Shown here: positions 9,277-20,186 of the stretch, in pieces
How the letters are laid out: each line of letters starts with the position of its first letter
How positions within the stretch are numbered: position 1 is the stretch's first letter
Assembly: GCF_016908515.1 (NCBI RefSeq)
Contig: NZ_JAFBEA010000001.1
Location: 62,001 to 126,000, forward strand
Source: Virgibacillus halotolerans
GTDB lineage: Bacteria; Bacillota; Bacilli; Bacillales; Amphibacillaceae
Length of the DNA: 64,000 bases
Reading direction: 5' to 3'
Made by a program: the position numbers and the translations under genes
Notes under the pieces: generated by a model
Databases searched by the model: none
Seen by the model: only the letters and a program-made list of their open reading frames with translations
Told to the model about the DNA's origin: nothing

Positions 9277-10137
9277 TTGCTTAAAGATTTTTTTGGCAAG
9301 CGCAGAAAATATGCAACGATTCCAAGTGAACAAGGGAAATTAGATGTTCCAGAAGGATTAATGCAAAAGTGTGTAGGGTGCCATAAAATATATTATCGTA
9401 AAGAAATGAAAAAGCATATGAATGTATGTCCAAACTGTGGTTATCACCACCCCTTAACAGCCTGGGAGAGGATTGATAGTCTCTTTGATGAAGGATCCTT
9501 TGTGGAATGGGACAAACATCTAATTACAGGTAATCCACTGAACTTTCCGGACTATGATGAGAAAATGGAAAAGGATCGGAAGAAAACAGGATTAAATGAA
9601 GGTATTGTAACGGGTAAGGGAACCATTGCAGGCCAAGCTACCGCATTTGCTGTGATGGATTCATCATTTCGAATGGGTAGTATGGGGTCGGTAATGGGTG
9701 AAAAGATCGCACGCGCTATTGAAAGTGCCAAAGAAGAATCATTGCCATTTATTATTTTCACTGCCTCAGGCGGCGCAAGGATGCAAGAAGGAATATTAAG
9801 CTTAATGCAAATGGCGAAGACGTCGGTAGCGATTAAACGATTTTCCGATGCGGGAGGGTTAATGATTTCAGTGATGACCCATCCAACAACAGGTGGTGTA
9901 TCTGCGAGCTTTGCATCACTTGGCGATTACAATATTGCGGAACCTGGTGCTTTGATTGGTTTTGCTGGGAGACGTATCATTGAGCAAACAATCCGTGAAA
10001 AACTACCAGATGACTTCCAAACCGCTGAATTTCAATTAAAACATGGACAATTGGATAAAGTTGTTCATCGTCATGAGATGAAAAGCCTTATAACAACATT
10101 ACTTGAAATGCATCAAAAAGATGGGGTGATCTCATGA
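9277..10137 (+). CDS. accD: Acetyl-CoA carboxylase carboxyltransferase beta subunit
   Basis: A 286-residue beta subunit which, with AccA, moves carboxyl from biotin-AccB to acetyl-CoA to give malonyl-CoA for fatty-acid synthesis. A four-cysteine zinc ribbon (C32, C35, C51, C54) is followed by the crotonase-like carboxyltransferase domain with [10 protein letters not shown] and [16 protein letters not shown]. The open frame begins at 9244, but AAGGAGG at 9263-9269 points to the TTG at 9277, giving the family N-terminus (M)[10 protein letters not shown]. The stop overlaps the accA start as ATGA, so the two subunits are translationally coupled. Confidence 0.96.
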   Translation: MLKDFFGKRRKYATIPSEQGKLDVPEGLMQKCVGCHKIYYRKEMKKHMNVCPNCGYHHPLTAWERIDSLFDEGSFVEWDKHLITGNPLNFPDYDEKMEKDRKKTGLNEGIVTGKGTIAGQATAFAVMDSSFRMGSMGSVMGEKIARAIESAKEESLPFIIFTASGGARMQEGILSLMQMAKTSVAIKRFSDAGGLMISVMTHPTTGGVSASFASLGDYNIAEPGALIGFAGRRIIEQTIREKLPDDFQTAEFQLKHGQLDKVVHRHEMKSLITTLLEMHQKDGVIS

Positions 10138-11093
10138 AACATGTCTTAGAGTTCGAAAAACCGATCATTAATCTGAAAGAAAAAATAGCGGAATTAAAGC
10201 GTTTTACGGAAGATAGTGAATTAGACTTAACAGATGAAATTAGTACGTTGGAAAAAAGGTTAGCTGATTTGGAAGATGATATTTATGGTAACTTAAAACC
10301 TTGGGATCGTGTACAAATGGCGAGATACCAGGAGCGACCCACAACACTGGACTATATTGATAAGTTATTCACAAACTTCATTGAATTTCATGGAGACCGT
10401 TATTATGGAGACGACGAAGCCATTGTCGCAGGCATTGCTTACTATAATGGAAAACCGATTACAGTAATCGGTCACCAGCGGGGAAAAGGAACGAAGGAAA
10501 ATATTCGGCGAAACTTTGGTATGCCACATCCGGAAGGGTACAGAAAAGCACTAAGACATATGAAGCAAGCGGAGAAATTCAATCGACCGATTGTTTGTTT
10601 TATTGATACAAAAGGAGCCTATCCAGGAAAAGCTGCTGAAGAGCGAGGACAAAGTGAAGCGATTGCCCACAACCTAATGGAGATGGCAGGTCTCACGGTT
10701 CCGATTGTGTGTATTGTTATTGGTGAAGGAGGAAGTGGTGGTGCACTCGCCTTAGGCGTTGGTGATCATATACATATGCTGGAGAACGCCACTTACTCTG
10801 TTATTTCTCCAGAAGGGGCCGCTGCTCTATTGTGGAAAGATTCCGGTCTTGCAAAGCAGGCTGCCGAATCGATGAAAATAACAGCCTATGATCTGAAGCA
10901 ATTAAATGTGATTGATCGTGTGATTCCGGAACCAAAAGGTGGGGCACATCGCGACCTAGACCAACAAGCAGCCTACTTGAATGAAGTGTTAGAAGCATCA
11001 ATAAAAGAACTTACAGATTATTCTAAGGAAGAAATACTGGAAAAAAGATGGGAAAAGTACAAACAGATCGGGGAATATAAATCCGTTGAATAG
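10134..11093 (+). CDS. accA: Acetyl-CoA carboxylase carboxyltransferase alpha subunit
   Basis: A 319-residue partner of AccD. After an N-terminal helical region (about 1-60, [18 protein letters not shown]), the crotonase-like domain carries [39 protein letters not shown] and the oxyanion-hole region [15 protein letters not shown]. It starts four bases inside accD (ATGA), which fits equal production of the two subunits. The C-terminal tail is helical and charged. Length is close to the B. subtilis protein. Confidence 0.97.
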   Translation: MKHVLEFEKPIINLKEKIAELKRFTEDSELDLTDEISTLEKRLADLEDDIYGNLKPWDRVQMARYQERPTTLDYIDKLFTNFIEFHGDRYYGDDEAIVAGIAYYNGKPITVIGHQRGKGTKENIRRNFGMPHPEGYRKALRHMKQAEKFNRPIVCFIDTKGAYPGKAAEERGQSEAIAHNLMEMAGLTVPIVCIVIGEGGSGGALALGVGDHIHMLENATYSVISPEGAAALLWKDSGLAKQAAESMKITAYDLKQLNVIDRVIPEPKGGAHRDLDQQAAYLNEVLEASIKELTDYSKEEILEKRWEKYKQIGEYKSVE

Positions 11094-11102
11094 GATGAAT
11101 GA

Positions 11103-11150
11103 AGGAGGTTGACGGACATGTCAGCCTCTGGTATTTATGCTGCTTTTTAG
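11103..11150 (+). terminator. Hairpin after accDA, possibly with a tiny leader ORF
   Basis: GAGGTTGAC pairs with GTCAGCCTC (one G-T pair) and a CTTTTT run follows about 20 bases later. The same bases carry AAGGAGG and a ten-codon frame ATG 11118 to TAG 11150 (MSASGIYAAF). The ribosome site is buried in the stem. A terminator or attenuator is the simplest reading. Confidence 0.45.
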
Positions 11151-11197
11151 TATAATAATTGCTATTTCTAGTCTTACGCATTATGTTTGTATAGTGA

Positions 11198-12214
<1,017 letters not shown>

Positions 12215-12245
12215 AGGTAACGTAAAAGTGGAGGAGGAAGTTGAA

Positions 12246-14006
12246 ATGAGAAACACAAAAATAGTATGTACGATTGGTCCTGCTTCAGAATCCATTGAAA
12301 TTCTGGAACAGCTGATTGAGTCGGGAATGAACGTAGCAAGATTGAACTTTTCACACGGAGACTTTGCCGAACATGGTGCACGAATTGATAATATTAGACA
12401 AGCAGCGAAAAACAAAGGGAAAACTGTAGCTATTTTATTAGATACAAAAGGTCCGGAAATTAGAACGGGCAGCTTTAAAGATGGCGAAGCAGAGCTTGTT
12501 GAAGGTTCTACTGTCTATGTGAGCATGAAGGACATAGAGGGCACTGCTGAACGCTTTTCGATTACCTATGATGGCTTAATTAATGATGTGCATGTTGGAT
12601 CTAAGATTTTACTTGATGATGGTTTGATTGAGTTGGAAGTGATGGATATTGATAAAGCCTCACAGGAGATTAAAACAACTGCACTGAACACAGGATTGAT
12701 TAAAAACAAAAAAGGTGTCAACGTTCCAAATGTAGCTGTCAATTTACCAGGTATCACTGATAAAGATGCAAAAGACATCGAATTTGGTATCGAACATGAT
12801 GTTGACTTTATTGCAGCATCGTTTGTTCGTCGCCCATCAGATGTTTTGGAAATCAGAGAATTAATTGAAAAGCATACGACAAACCAGATTCACATCGTAC
12901 CGAAGATTGAAAACCAGGAAGGTATCGATAATATAGATCAAATTTTAGAAGTTAGTGACGGATTAATGGTTGCGCGTGGAGATTTAGGAGTAGAAATTCC
13001 TGCTGAAGACGTACCATTAGCACAGAAAGAATTGATCAGAAAGTGCAATACAGCAGGAAAACCAGTCATTACTGCAACACAAATGCTGGATTCCATGCAA
13101 CGAAATCCAAGACCGACAAGGGCAGAGGCATCTGACGTAGCAAATGCTATTTTTGATGGTACTGATGCGATCATGCTGTCTGGAGAAACAGCTGCCGGTC
13201 ATTATCCAATTGAATCTGTACAGACAATGAATAATATCGCTGTAAAAACAGAATCAGCATTAGATTATCAAGCAATTTTGAAACATCGTTCAAAAGCTGT
13301 CGATATGACAATAACAGATGCTATTAGTCAATCGGTCACACATACAGCAATGAATTTATCTGTTAGTGCCATTATTACACCAACTGAAAGCGGGCATACG
13401 GCACGGATGATTTCTAAGTACCGTCCCAGTGCGCCAATTATAGCTGTAACTTTCTCTGATAAAGTAAATCGTCAGCTTTCTTTAGTATGGGGTGTACATG
13501 CAATAGCGGGTCAGGAAACCCATACGACGGATGAAATGCTTGACGTTGCAATAGATCGTGGCCTAAGCACAAATCTCTGTGAACGAGGAGACAGAGTCAT
13601 TATTACTGCAGGCGTTCCAGTTGGTGAAAGTGGAACAACGAATTTATTAAAGGTCCATGTAATAGGAGATGTGATTGCTAAAGGCCAGGGAATTGGTAGA
13701 CGAAGTGCTTATGGTAAAGCCGTTGTTGCCAAAACGGCAGAAGAGGCAATAAAGAAATTAGGCGAAGATGATATTCTAGTTACTTATGGCACAGAACGGG
13801 ATATGATGCCTGCAATTGAAAAAGCAAGTGGAATTATTACAGAAGAGGGCGGTTTAACATCTCATGCTGCTGTTGTCGGATTAAGCCTTGGTATTCCGGT
13901 AATTGTTGGTGTGAAAAATGTATTTGATTTGATTGAAGATGGAACAGATATTACCATTGATGGTGCAAAAGGTGACATCTATCAAGGACATACACGCGTT
14001 CTTTAA
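12246..14006 (+). CDS. pyk: Pyruvate kinase with C-terminal PEP-utiliser-like domain
   Basis: A 586-residue enzyme transferring phosphate from phosphoenolpyruvate to [18 protein letters not shown] begins the TIM barrel, with [21 protein letters not shown], the catalytic lysine region VPKIENQEG and [12 protein letters not shown]. After the allosteric domain an extra C-terminal segment (about 475-586) resembles the phosphohistidine domain of PEP synthases, including [13 protein letters not shown]; this extension is typical of Bacillus and Geobacillus Pyk. The open frame reaches back to 12129 inside pfkA, but GGAGGAGG lies just before the ATG at 12246. A strong terminator follows. Confidence 0.97.
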   Translation: MRNTKIVCTIGPASESIEILEQLIESGMNVARLNFSHGDFAEHGARIDNIRQAAKNKGKTVAILLDTKGPEIRTGSFKDGEAELVEGSTVYVSMKDIEGTAERFSITYDGLINDVHVGSKILLDDGLIELEVMDIDKASQEIKTTALNTGLIKNKKGVNVPNVAVNLPGITDKDAKDIEFGIEHDVDFIAASFVRRPSDVLEIRELIEKHTTNQIHIVPKIENQEGIDNIDQILEVSDGLMVARGDLGVEIPAEDVPLAQKELIRKCNTAGKPVITATQMLDSMQRNPRPTRAEASDVANAIFDGTDAIMLSGETAAGHYPIESVQTMNNIAVKTESALDYQAILKHRSKAVDMTITDAISQSVTHTAMNLSVSAIITPTESGHTARMISKYRPSAPIIAVTFSDKVNRQLSLVWGVHAIAGQETHTTDEMLDVAIDRGLSTNLCERGDRVIITAGVPVGESGTTNLLKVHVIGDVIAKGQGIGRRSAYGKAVVAKTAEEAIKKLGEDDILVTYGTERDMMPAIEKASGIITEEGGLTSHAAVVGLSLGIPVIVGVKNVFDLIEDGTDITIDGAKGDIYQGHTRVL

Positions 14007-14017
14007 TACAGAATTCA

Positions 14018-14057
14018 ACAGGGAAAAAGAAGGGGCGCTTCCTTCTTTTTTTCCTGT
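14018..14057 (+). terminator. Rho-independent terminator after pyk
   Basis: ACAGG-AAAAAGAAGG and CCTTCTTTTTTTCCTGT form a long stem with a GGCGCTT loop; the stem's own T-tract and following TTTA complete a typical terminator. Confidence 0.85.
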
Positions 14058-14085
14058 TTATTCACCAAGTAGGAGGGTGAAATGA

Positions 14086-14472
14086 ATGAGATGGTTTCTA
14101 CTGACAATAATTATATTATCTGCCCTGGAAATTGGCACTTTTATTTGGATAGGAGGAATGATTGGGCCGTGGTGGGTTGTATTGATTATCCTTTTAACGG
14201 GATTAGCTGGTGTTGCAATTGGCAAAAAGGAAGGGTTAAAAACTTGGAATCGGGCACGACTTTTGATTAGTAATGGAGAGGTACCGACAGAACAAATAAC
14301 AGATGGCATTTGTATATTAGCTGGTGCCGTATTTTTAATCGCACCAGGATTTATTACAGATATTGTGGGTTTCATATTGATCTTGCCGATTACTAGGCCA
14401 TTTTTTAAGCATAGTATCCAAAAATTGATGAAGTGGATGATGCTGAATAGAATTATTATTTACCGTAGATAA
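14086..14472 (+). CDS. fxsA: FxsA family membrane protein
   Basis: A 128-residue membrane protein. Hydrophobic segments at about residues 3-22 (FLLTIIILSALEIGTFIWIGG), 28-45 (WWVVLIILLTGLAGVAIG) and 75-100 match the FxsA family, named for suppression of F exclusion of phage T7 in E. coli; its normal role is unknown. LLISNGEVPTEQITDGICILAGAV is a conserved core region. The tail is basic. AGGAGGGTGA precedes the ATG. It lies between pyk and ytvI as ytzA does in B. subtilis and converges on ytvI. Confidence 0.9.
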   Translation: MRWFLLTIIILSALEIGTFIWIGGMIGPWWVVLIILLTGLAGVAIGKKEGLKTWNRARLLISNGEVPTEQITDGICILAGAVFLIAPGFITDIVGFILILPITRPFFKHSIQKLMKWMMLNRIIIYRR

Positions 14473-14479
14473 GTATGCC

Positions 14480-15586
14480 CTATCCTTTGATAAATAGGCC
14501 AATTTGTTTCCATATCCCTGCCTGATAAAGTGCATTAATGAAAATGAGCAAAATTGGTGCAATGATAATGCCGGTGACGCCCCATAACTGAATACCGACA
14601 AACAGACTGATTAATGCTGCTAGCGGATTGATTCCCATGCTGGAAGAAAGTATTTTTGGCTCCAATACCTGCCTGGAAACAACAATGATCATATAGATAA
14701 TAGTGATGCCGATGGTCAACGAAAAGTCGGCCGTAATAAATAAATAAATGATCCATGGTATGAAAATAATCCCTGTACCAATATAGGGTAGTAAGTCCAT
14801 TACAAAGGCAAATAAAGTAATGGTTAGCGTATGCTCAACTCCGAGTAGCAGTAATCCGAAAAAGATAATGCAGGCAGTAATAAAAACAAGGATTAATTGG
14901 GCCTTGATATAACCAGTAAATGCGCTTTTAAGTTGTTTTATCACATTTTTAACTGATCTTTTTGTAGAAACCGGGAATAGCTTACCACTGACTTGTTGTA
15001 ATCCTACAAAGTCATTTGTTATCAGAAAAGTTGCCAAAACAGTAAATAGGAACACCGTAATTGAATTTGGCAACTTTGATATTAAAACAGGTATTTTAAG
15101 TATGCCATCTTGTAGCAGTCCTGCGCCAGTGGACGCGATATGATTGGTGAATTGTTTAATATGCTCATGGATCGTCGTTTGCTGTGATCCATCTAATGTA
15201 TGAAAGAGAGAAATGACTTTTTGATAAACCGGTAATATTTTTGTATTTAATAGTTCTGCTCCAAAATGGACGAGTGTCTGGAAATGAGCAGGAATCTGTT
15301 CCGCTAAATAAGCAGTGCTCTGGAACAATTCTGAAACGATAAGAAAAGTGGCGCCGATAAATAATCCAAACACCATTACCATCATTGTAATGGTTGCTAA
15401 CGGACGTGGGAATTTAAGCTTCGTTTCCATAAAGGTAACAAAAGGATGCAGTAACATAGAAAATAGAACAGCAAGGATGATCGGATAAAACATACCAATC
15501 GTATATTTAAGTAGAAAATAGATTCCTATTCCGGAACAAATGACGATAAACGCCCGCAAAATTTGATATAAGCGTTGCTTGTACAA
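14480..15586 (-). CDS. ytvI: YtvI, AI-2E transporter family membrane protein
   Basis: A 368-residue polytopic protein of the AI-2E/PerM family with about seven or eight transmembrane helices. Early helices include VICSGIGIYFLLKYTIGMFYP; conserved C-terminal features are FAFVMDLLPYIGTGIIFIP and the final helices around LFVGIQLWGVTGIIIAPI. Firmicute YtvI proteins are annotated as sporulation integral membrane proteins because B. subtilis ytvI belongs to the mother-cell programme; the transported substrate is unknown. It is divergent from citZ and converges closely on fxsA. Confidence 0.9.
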   Translation of the reverse strand: MYKQRLYQILRAFIVICSGIGIYFLLKYTIGMFYPIILAVLFSMLLHPFVTFMETKLKFPRPLATITMMVMVFGLFIGATFLIVSELFQSTAYLAEQIPAHFQTLVHFGAELLNTKILPVYQKVISLFHTLDGSQQTTIHEHIKQFTNHIASTGAGLLQDGILKIPVLISKLPNSITVFLFTVLATFLITNDFVGLQQVSGKLFPVSTKRSVKNVIKQLKSAFTGYIKAQLILVFITACIIFFGLLLLGVEHTLTITLFAFVMDLLPYIGTGIIFIPWIIYLFITADFSLTIGITIIYMIIVVSRQVLEPKILSSSMGINPLAALISLFVGIQLWGVTGIIIAPILLIFINALYQAGIWKQIGLFIKG

Positions 15587-15842
15587 TGTAATACCCCATT
15601 TTCAATAAATACTTGTACTACTTTACTTATGATTGAAAAATCGAAAATAGACTTACGTGCGATAAAAACATGCTTTTAAGTAGATCAATAAGTTGTAAAC
15701 TAGCAATTTGTGAGTATATTAGCGAATTTAAATGCTTTCAATTCACTTTATTACCATAATCATTTATAATTGTTCGTGGGGATGACAATGTGCCATGATG
15801 AAAATATTGTTGAACATTGTTTTAATTATTTTCTTATGTGAT

Positions 15843-15857
15843 ATAAGAAAAGTTTAT
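15843..15857. promoter_or_regulatory. Candidate CcpC dyad upstream of citZ
   Basis: ATAA-N7-TTAT is present 21 bases upstream of the citZ start, just before the ribosome binding site. CcpC, the citrate-responsive repressor of TCA genes in B. subtilis, binds this kind of dyad, and one of its citZ sites lies downstream of the transcription start. The motif is short and AT-rich, so chance is possible. Confidence 0.45.
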
Positions 15858-15877
15858 AGAAAAGGAGAGGGTTTGTT

Positions 15878-16996
15878 ATGACAACATCATCGAAAGGACT
15901 AGAAGGGGTTGTAGCAACTCAGTCATCAATCAGCTCGATAATTGATGATCAACTTACATATGTTGGTTATAAAATTGATGATTTAGCGGAGAATTCAAGC
16001 TTTGAAGAGGTTGTTTATTTGTTATGGAATTTAAAGCTACCAAACAAATCGGAATTAGATGCTTTTAAATCGGAATTAGTTGATAATATGACATTGCCTG
16101 AAGCAGTTATTGATCATTTACGATCTTATGATCTATCAACTGTACATCCGATGGCAGCTTTGCGTACAGCTATATCCCTGCTTGGCTTGTATGATGAAGA
16201 GGCAGATATAATGGAAGCGGATGCGAATAAGCGAAAGGCGCTTCGTATTCAAGCGCAAATCGCAACTATTGTTACTGCATTCTCCAGAATTCGTCAGGGG
16301 AAAGATCCTGTTCAACCGAAAAAAGGATTGAGCTATGCAGCAAACTTCCTGTATATGCTGAACGGGAAAGATCCTGAAGATATTGAGGAGGAAGCGGTTA
16401 ATAAAGCATTGGTACTTCATGCTGATCATGAGTTAAACGCATCCACGTTCACTGCTAGGGTATGTGTTGCAACCCTATCGGATATTTATTCCGGTGTTAC
16501 TGCAGCAATCGGTGCATTAAAAGGACCGCTTCATGGTGGTGCAAATGAACAAGTAATGAAAATGCTTACTGAAATCGGTGAGGAAGACAACGCAATTCCT
16601 TATATTAAAGAAAAACTAGATAATAAAGAAAAAATCATGGGTATGGGTCATCGCGTTTACCGCAATGGAGATCCCCGTGCAAAATATTTAAAAGAAATGT
16701 CCAGACAACTTACTGAACTTACGGGTCAACCAAAATGGTACAATATGTCTGTAAAAATTGAAGATTATATTAAAGAACATAAAGGTCTTCCGGCAAACGT
16801 AGATTTCTATTCGGCTTCTGTATACCACAGTCTGGGAATCGATCATGATTTATTCACGCCATTGTTTGCTGTAAGCCGTGTATCAGGATGGATTGCTCAT
16901 ATTCTAGAGCAATATGATAATAACCGTCTAATCCGTCCACGCGCAGAATACATTGGACCTAAAAAGCCTGAATATGTAGCAATAGAAAATCGCTAA
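15878..16996 (+). CDS. citZ: Citrate synthase
   Basis: A 372-residue type II-like Gram-positive citrate synthase condensing oxaloacetate with acetyl-CoA. Active-site regions are visible: the first histidine in GPLHGGANEQV, the second in MGMGHRVYRNGDPRA, and the aspartate in VDFYSASVYHSLGI. KGLEGVVATQSSISSI at the start is characteristic of CitZ. AAAGGAGAGGG precedes the ATG. It is the first gene of citZ-icd-mdh, supplying citrate to the TCA cycle. In B. subtilis the operon is repressed by CcpA and CcpC; a CcpC-like dyad lies in the leader. Confidence 0.97.
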   Translation: MTTSSKGLEGVVATQSSISSIIDDQLTYVGYKIDDLAENSSFEEVVYLLWNLKLPNKSELDAFKSELVDNMTLPEAVIDHLRSYDLSTVHPMAALRTAISLLGLYDEEADIMEADANKRKALRIQAQIATIVTAFSRIRQGKDPVQPKKGLSYAANFLYMLNGKDPEDIEEEAVNKALVLHADHELNASTFTARVCVATLSDIYSGVTAAIGALKGPLHGGANEQVMKMLTEIGEEDNAIPYIKEKLDNKEKIMGMGHRVYRNGDPRAKYLKEMSRQLTELTGQPKWYNMSVKIEDYIKEHKGLPANVDFYSASVYHSLGIDHDLFTPLFAVSRVSGWIAHILEQYDNNRLIRPRAEYIGPKKPEYVAIENR

Positions 16997-17101
16997 AACA
17001 AAGAAAAGAGTGGACGGAAACCGTTCATTCACATGAAAATGTGTTATATAAATTATGTTAATATAATGGTATAACGAATATTATTAGGAGGTATTTGTAA
17101 A

Positions 17102-18373
17102 ATGGCACAAGGTGAAAAAATTGTTGTAGAAAATGGGAAATTGAATGTTCCTAACAATCCAGTTATTCCTTTTATTGAAGGAGATGGGACAGGTCCAGAT
17201 ATTTGGGCAGCTGCAAGAAATGTTATTGAAGCTGCAGTAGAAAAAGCATATAATGGTACGAAAAAAATTGATTGGACAGAAGTATATGCCGGTCAAAAAG
17301 CTTTTGACAAAACGGGCGAATGGCTTCCACAGGAAACATTGGACATGATCGATGAGTATAAAATCGCAATTAAAGGTCCATTAACAACACCAATTGGTGG
17401 CGGGTTCCGTTCGTTGAACGTAGCATTGCGTCAAGAACTGGATTTGTTTACATGCTTACGTCCCGTACGTTACTTTGATGGTGTTCCATCACCTGTTAAG
17501 CGTCCAGAAGAAGTTGACATGGTCATTTTCCGTGAAAACACAGAAGACATTTATGCTGGTATCGAATGGCAAAAAGGTACGGATGATGTTAAAAAAATAA
17601 TTGATTTCCTACAAAATGAAATGAATGTTAAAAATATTCGTTTCCCTGAAACATCAGGAATTGGCGTTAAACCTGTTTCCGAAGAAGGTACGAAACGTTT
17701 GGTACGTTCAAGTATTGACTATGCATTAAATGAAGGTCGTAAAAATGTTACTTTAGTACACAAAGGTAACATTATGAAATTTACGGAAGGCGCATTTAAA
17801 GCATGGGGCTATGAAGTTGCTGAAGAGGAATATGGTGATAAAGTATTCACATGGGCAGAATATGACCGTATTGTTGAAAAAGACGGTAAAGACGCAGCAA
17901 ATAAAGCGCAGGACGCGGCAGTAGAGGCAGGTAAAATTATCGTTAAAGATGCGATTGCTGATATTTTCCTACAGCAAATTCTAACACGCCCGAAAGAATT
18001 TGATGTTGTGGCAACAATGAACCTCAATGGGGATTATATTTCTGATGCGCTGGCAGCTCAAGTTGGCGGTATCGGTATTGCACCAGGGGCTAATATCAAC
18101 TATGACACTGGTCATGCCATTTTCGAAGCAACACACGGTACGGCTCCGAAATATGCTGGAATGGATAAGGTTAATCCTTCATCTGTAATTCTTTCCGGAG
18201 TATTAATGCTTGAACATTTGGAGTGGAGAGAAGCGGCAGATTTAATTACAAAAGCGATGGATAAAACAATTGCTTCTAAAGTAGTAACATACGATTTTGC
18301 ACGTTTAATGGATGGTGCTAAAGAAGTAAAATGTTCCGAGTTTGGTGATGAACTAATTAAAAATATGGATTAA
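17102..18373 (+). CDS. icd: NADP-dependent isocitrate dehydrogenase
   Basis: A 423-residue TCA enzyme oxidising isocitrate to 2-oxoglutarate and CO2. [13 protein letters not shown] opens the catalytic fold; [21 protein letters not shown] contains the substrate-binding serine region; [24 protein letters not shown] and [17 protein letters not shown] carry metal and substrate ligands; HGTAPKYAG lies in the cofactor site of the NADP-specific family. Length equals the B. subtilis enzyme (423). It lies about 100 bases after citZ with its own AGGAGG site, and a TATAAT at about 17059 could support extra internal initiation. Confidence 0.97.
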   Translation: MAQGEKIVVENGKLNVPNNPVIPFIEGDGTGPDIWAAARNVIEAAVEKAYNGTKKIDWTEVYAGQKAFDKTGEWLPQETLDMIDEYKIAIKGPLTTPIGGGFRSLNVALRQELDLFTCLRPVRYFDGVPSPVKRPEEVDMVIFRENTEDIYAGIEWQKGTDDVKKIIDFLQNEMNVKNIRFPETSGIGVKPVSEEGTKRLVRSSIDYALNEGRKNVTLVHKGNIMKFTEGAFKAWGYEVAEEEYGDKVFTWAEYDRIVEKDGKDAANKAQDAAVEAGKIIVKDAIADIFLQQILTRPKEFDVVATMNLNGDYISDALAAQVGGIGIAPGANINYDTGHAIFEATHGTAPKYAGMDKVNPSSVILSGVLMLEHLEWREAADLITKAMDKTIASKVVTYDFARLMDGAKEVKCSEFGDELIKNMD

Positions 18374-18399
18374 TTAATACCGATAGAGGGGGGATAAGG

Positions 18400-19338
18400 A
18401 TGGGTGTAAAGCGAAATAAAATTTCTGTAATTGGTTCTGGATTCACGGGAGCAACTGCAGCATTAATGATCGCGCAAAAAGAACTAGGGGATGTTGTTTT
18501 AGTGGATATTCCAAACATGGAAGATCCAACGAAAGGTAAAGCATTAGATATGGCAGAAGCTGCTCCAGTACAAGGCTTTGATGCTAATATTAAAGGTACT
18601 TCTAACTATGAAGATACCAAAGGCTCCGATCTAGTCATCATCACAGCTGGTATTGCACGTAAACCAGGTATGAGTCGTGATGACTTGGTTAATACAAATG
18701 CTAAAATCATGAAAACCGTTGCTAAAGATGTTGTTAAGTATTCACCGGATACGACGATTGTTGTATTGACGAATCCAGTGGATGCAATGACATATACTGC
18801 TTTTAAAGAATCTGGTCTACCAAAAGAGCGTGTAATCGGGCAATCAGGTGTACTGGATACAGCACGTTTCCGTACATTTGTTGCTGAGGAATTAAATTTA
18901 TCCGTTAAGGATGTTACAGGTTTTGTATTAGGTGGACATGGTGATGACATGGTTCCGTTAATCCGTTATTCTTACGCAGGTGGCATTCCATTGGAAAAGT
19001 TAATTTCCAAAGAACGTTTAGATGAAATTGTTGCTCGTACACGTACAGGTGGAGGAGAGATTGTTAATCTACTAGGAAATGGCAGTGCTTATTATGCACC
19101 AGCTGCTTCCTTAACGGTAATGGCTGAGGCAATTCTTAAAGACCAGCGTCGTGTATTACCATCTATTGCTTTTCTTGAAGGTGAGTATGGTTATTCCAAT
19201 ATTTATCTTGGAGTCCCAACTGTAATTGGTGGAAATGGTATTGAGGAAATTATTGAACTTGATTTAACAACTGAAGAAAAAGCAGCATTAGATAAATCGG
19301 CTGCATCCGTTAAAAGTGTCCTTGAAGTTCTAGAATAA
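18400..19338 (+). CDS. mdh: Malate dehydrogenase
   Basis: A 312-residue NAD-dependent enzyme of the LDH-like MDH group, oxidising malate to oxaloacetate. The nucleotide-binding loop is [12 protein letters not shown] (residues about 11-22), followed by the adenine-pocket aspartate (VVLVDIPN), the mobile loop [11 protein letters not shown] with substrate-binding arginines, [23 protein letters not shown] and the catalytic histidine in [11 protein letters not shown]. It follows icd by 26 bases and a strong terminator closes the operon. Length equals B. subtilis Mdh (312). Confidence 0.97.
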   Translation: MGVKRNKISVIGSGFTGATAALMIAQKELGDVVLVDIPNMEDPTKGKALDMAEAAPVQGFDANIKGTSNYEDTKGSDLVIITAGIARKPGMSRDDLVNTNAKIMKTVAKDVVKYSPDTTIVVLTNPVDAMTYTAFKESGLPKERVIGQSGVLDTARFRTFVAEELNLSVKDVTGFVLGGHGDDMVPLIRYSYAGGIPLEKLISKERLDEIVARTRTGGGEIVNLLGNGSAYYAPAASLTVMAEAILKDQRRVLPSIAFLEGEYGYSNIYLGVPTVIGGNGIEEIIELDLTTEEKAALDKSAASVKSVLEVLE

Positions 19339-19344
19339 AAAGAG

Positions 19345-19386
19345 AAAAGGCTTCTGTTTGTAAACCATACAAACAGAGGCCTTTTA
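19345..19386 (+). terminator. Terminator of the citZ-icd-mdh operon
   Basis: A nearly perfect 18-bp stem, AAAGGC-TCTGTTTGTA against TACAAACAGA-GCCTTT, is closed by a five-base loop and followed by TTTTAATAT. Confidence 0.9.
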
Positions 19387-19465
19387 ATATATCGAGTAGC
19401 GAGAAACCATTTCTTTTGCTATACTAAAAATATAGTAAGCGATTACATTCGCGGAGGTGGTATGT

Positions 19466-19942
19466 ATGATAGATAAGAAAAGGAAGTTAGGAAAGCATAT
19501 TAGTGATATAAATATAGGAGACTCTTACACGGTATCCCGTACGATCGAGGACAGAGATTTACTGTTATATTTAGGATTAACAGACGATGCCAACCCATTA
19601 TATATCCAGCATGATTATGCCTCACAGACACCTTATAAACAACCTATTGTACCGTCTGTTATGCTATTTGGGTTGATTTCTTCTGTTGTATCGATGCACT
19701 TGCCTGGTCCGGGAAGCCATATTACCCAACATGAAATGACTTTTCCCACACCTTTATTTCATAATACAGATCTGAAAATAACCCTAGAGGTGATCGCGGT
19801 TGATGAAACCGAAAATCAAGTAGCATTATCTGTAACAGGCTTTCAATGCAAAGATAATGAAATCATTCATGGAAAGTTATATGTAAAACCACCATACAAA
19901 ACGAATTCATTCACTGCAAATTCACTGGAAAACTTCTTTTAG
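19466..19942 (+). CDS. MaoC-like hot-dog dehydratase
   Basis: A 158-residue single hot-dog protein of the MaoC family. Early residues KHISDINIGDSYTVSRTIEDRDLLLYLGLTDDANP match the opening of MaoC-type (R)-enoyl-CoA hydratases, with the D-x4-H-type region reading DDANPLYIQHDYA. FGLISSVVSMHLPGPGS and TFPTPLFHNTDLKI fit the central helix and following strand. Substrate is unknown; an acyl-CoA or acyl-ACP is likely from the fold. GTG at 19457 is in frame, but GGAGGTGG precedes the ATG at 19466. The gene stands alone between mdh and phoP, an extra compared with B. subtilis as I recall it. Confidence 0.8.
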   Translation: MIDKKRKLGKHISDINIGDSYTVSRTIEDRDLLLYLGLTDDANPLYIQHDYASQTPYKQPIVPSVMLFGLISSVVSMHLPGPGSHITQHEMTFPTPLFHNTDLKITLEVIAVDETENQVALSVTGFQCKDNEIIHGKLYVKPPYKTNSFTANSLENFF

Positions 19943-20042
19943 CAGACAGGAAAAATATCCTATTCTATAAACGCGAGTAAGTCATCGACATTAAATATGG
20001 CCTGACGAATATCGAATTTCTAAATATCCATAACAATAGGAG

Positions 20043-20080
20043 AAGGTACAGCTGTTTTACAATGCTAAGACAGCCGTGCC
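20043..20080 (+). terminator. Terminator after MaoC-like gene
   Basis: AAGGTACAGCTGTTTTA and TAAGACAGCCGTGCCTT pair with few mismatches around a short loop and are followed by ATTTT. Confidence 0.75.
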
Positions 20081-20186
20081 TTATTTTGCTTTGTAAAGTT
20101 TAGGTTAATAAACGGGTTTTTAGATTCCCTTAATCATGAATCCATTGTAAGATAGAGATAGAACAATGATGAAAAGGGGTTTATGA

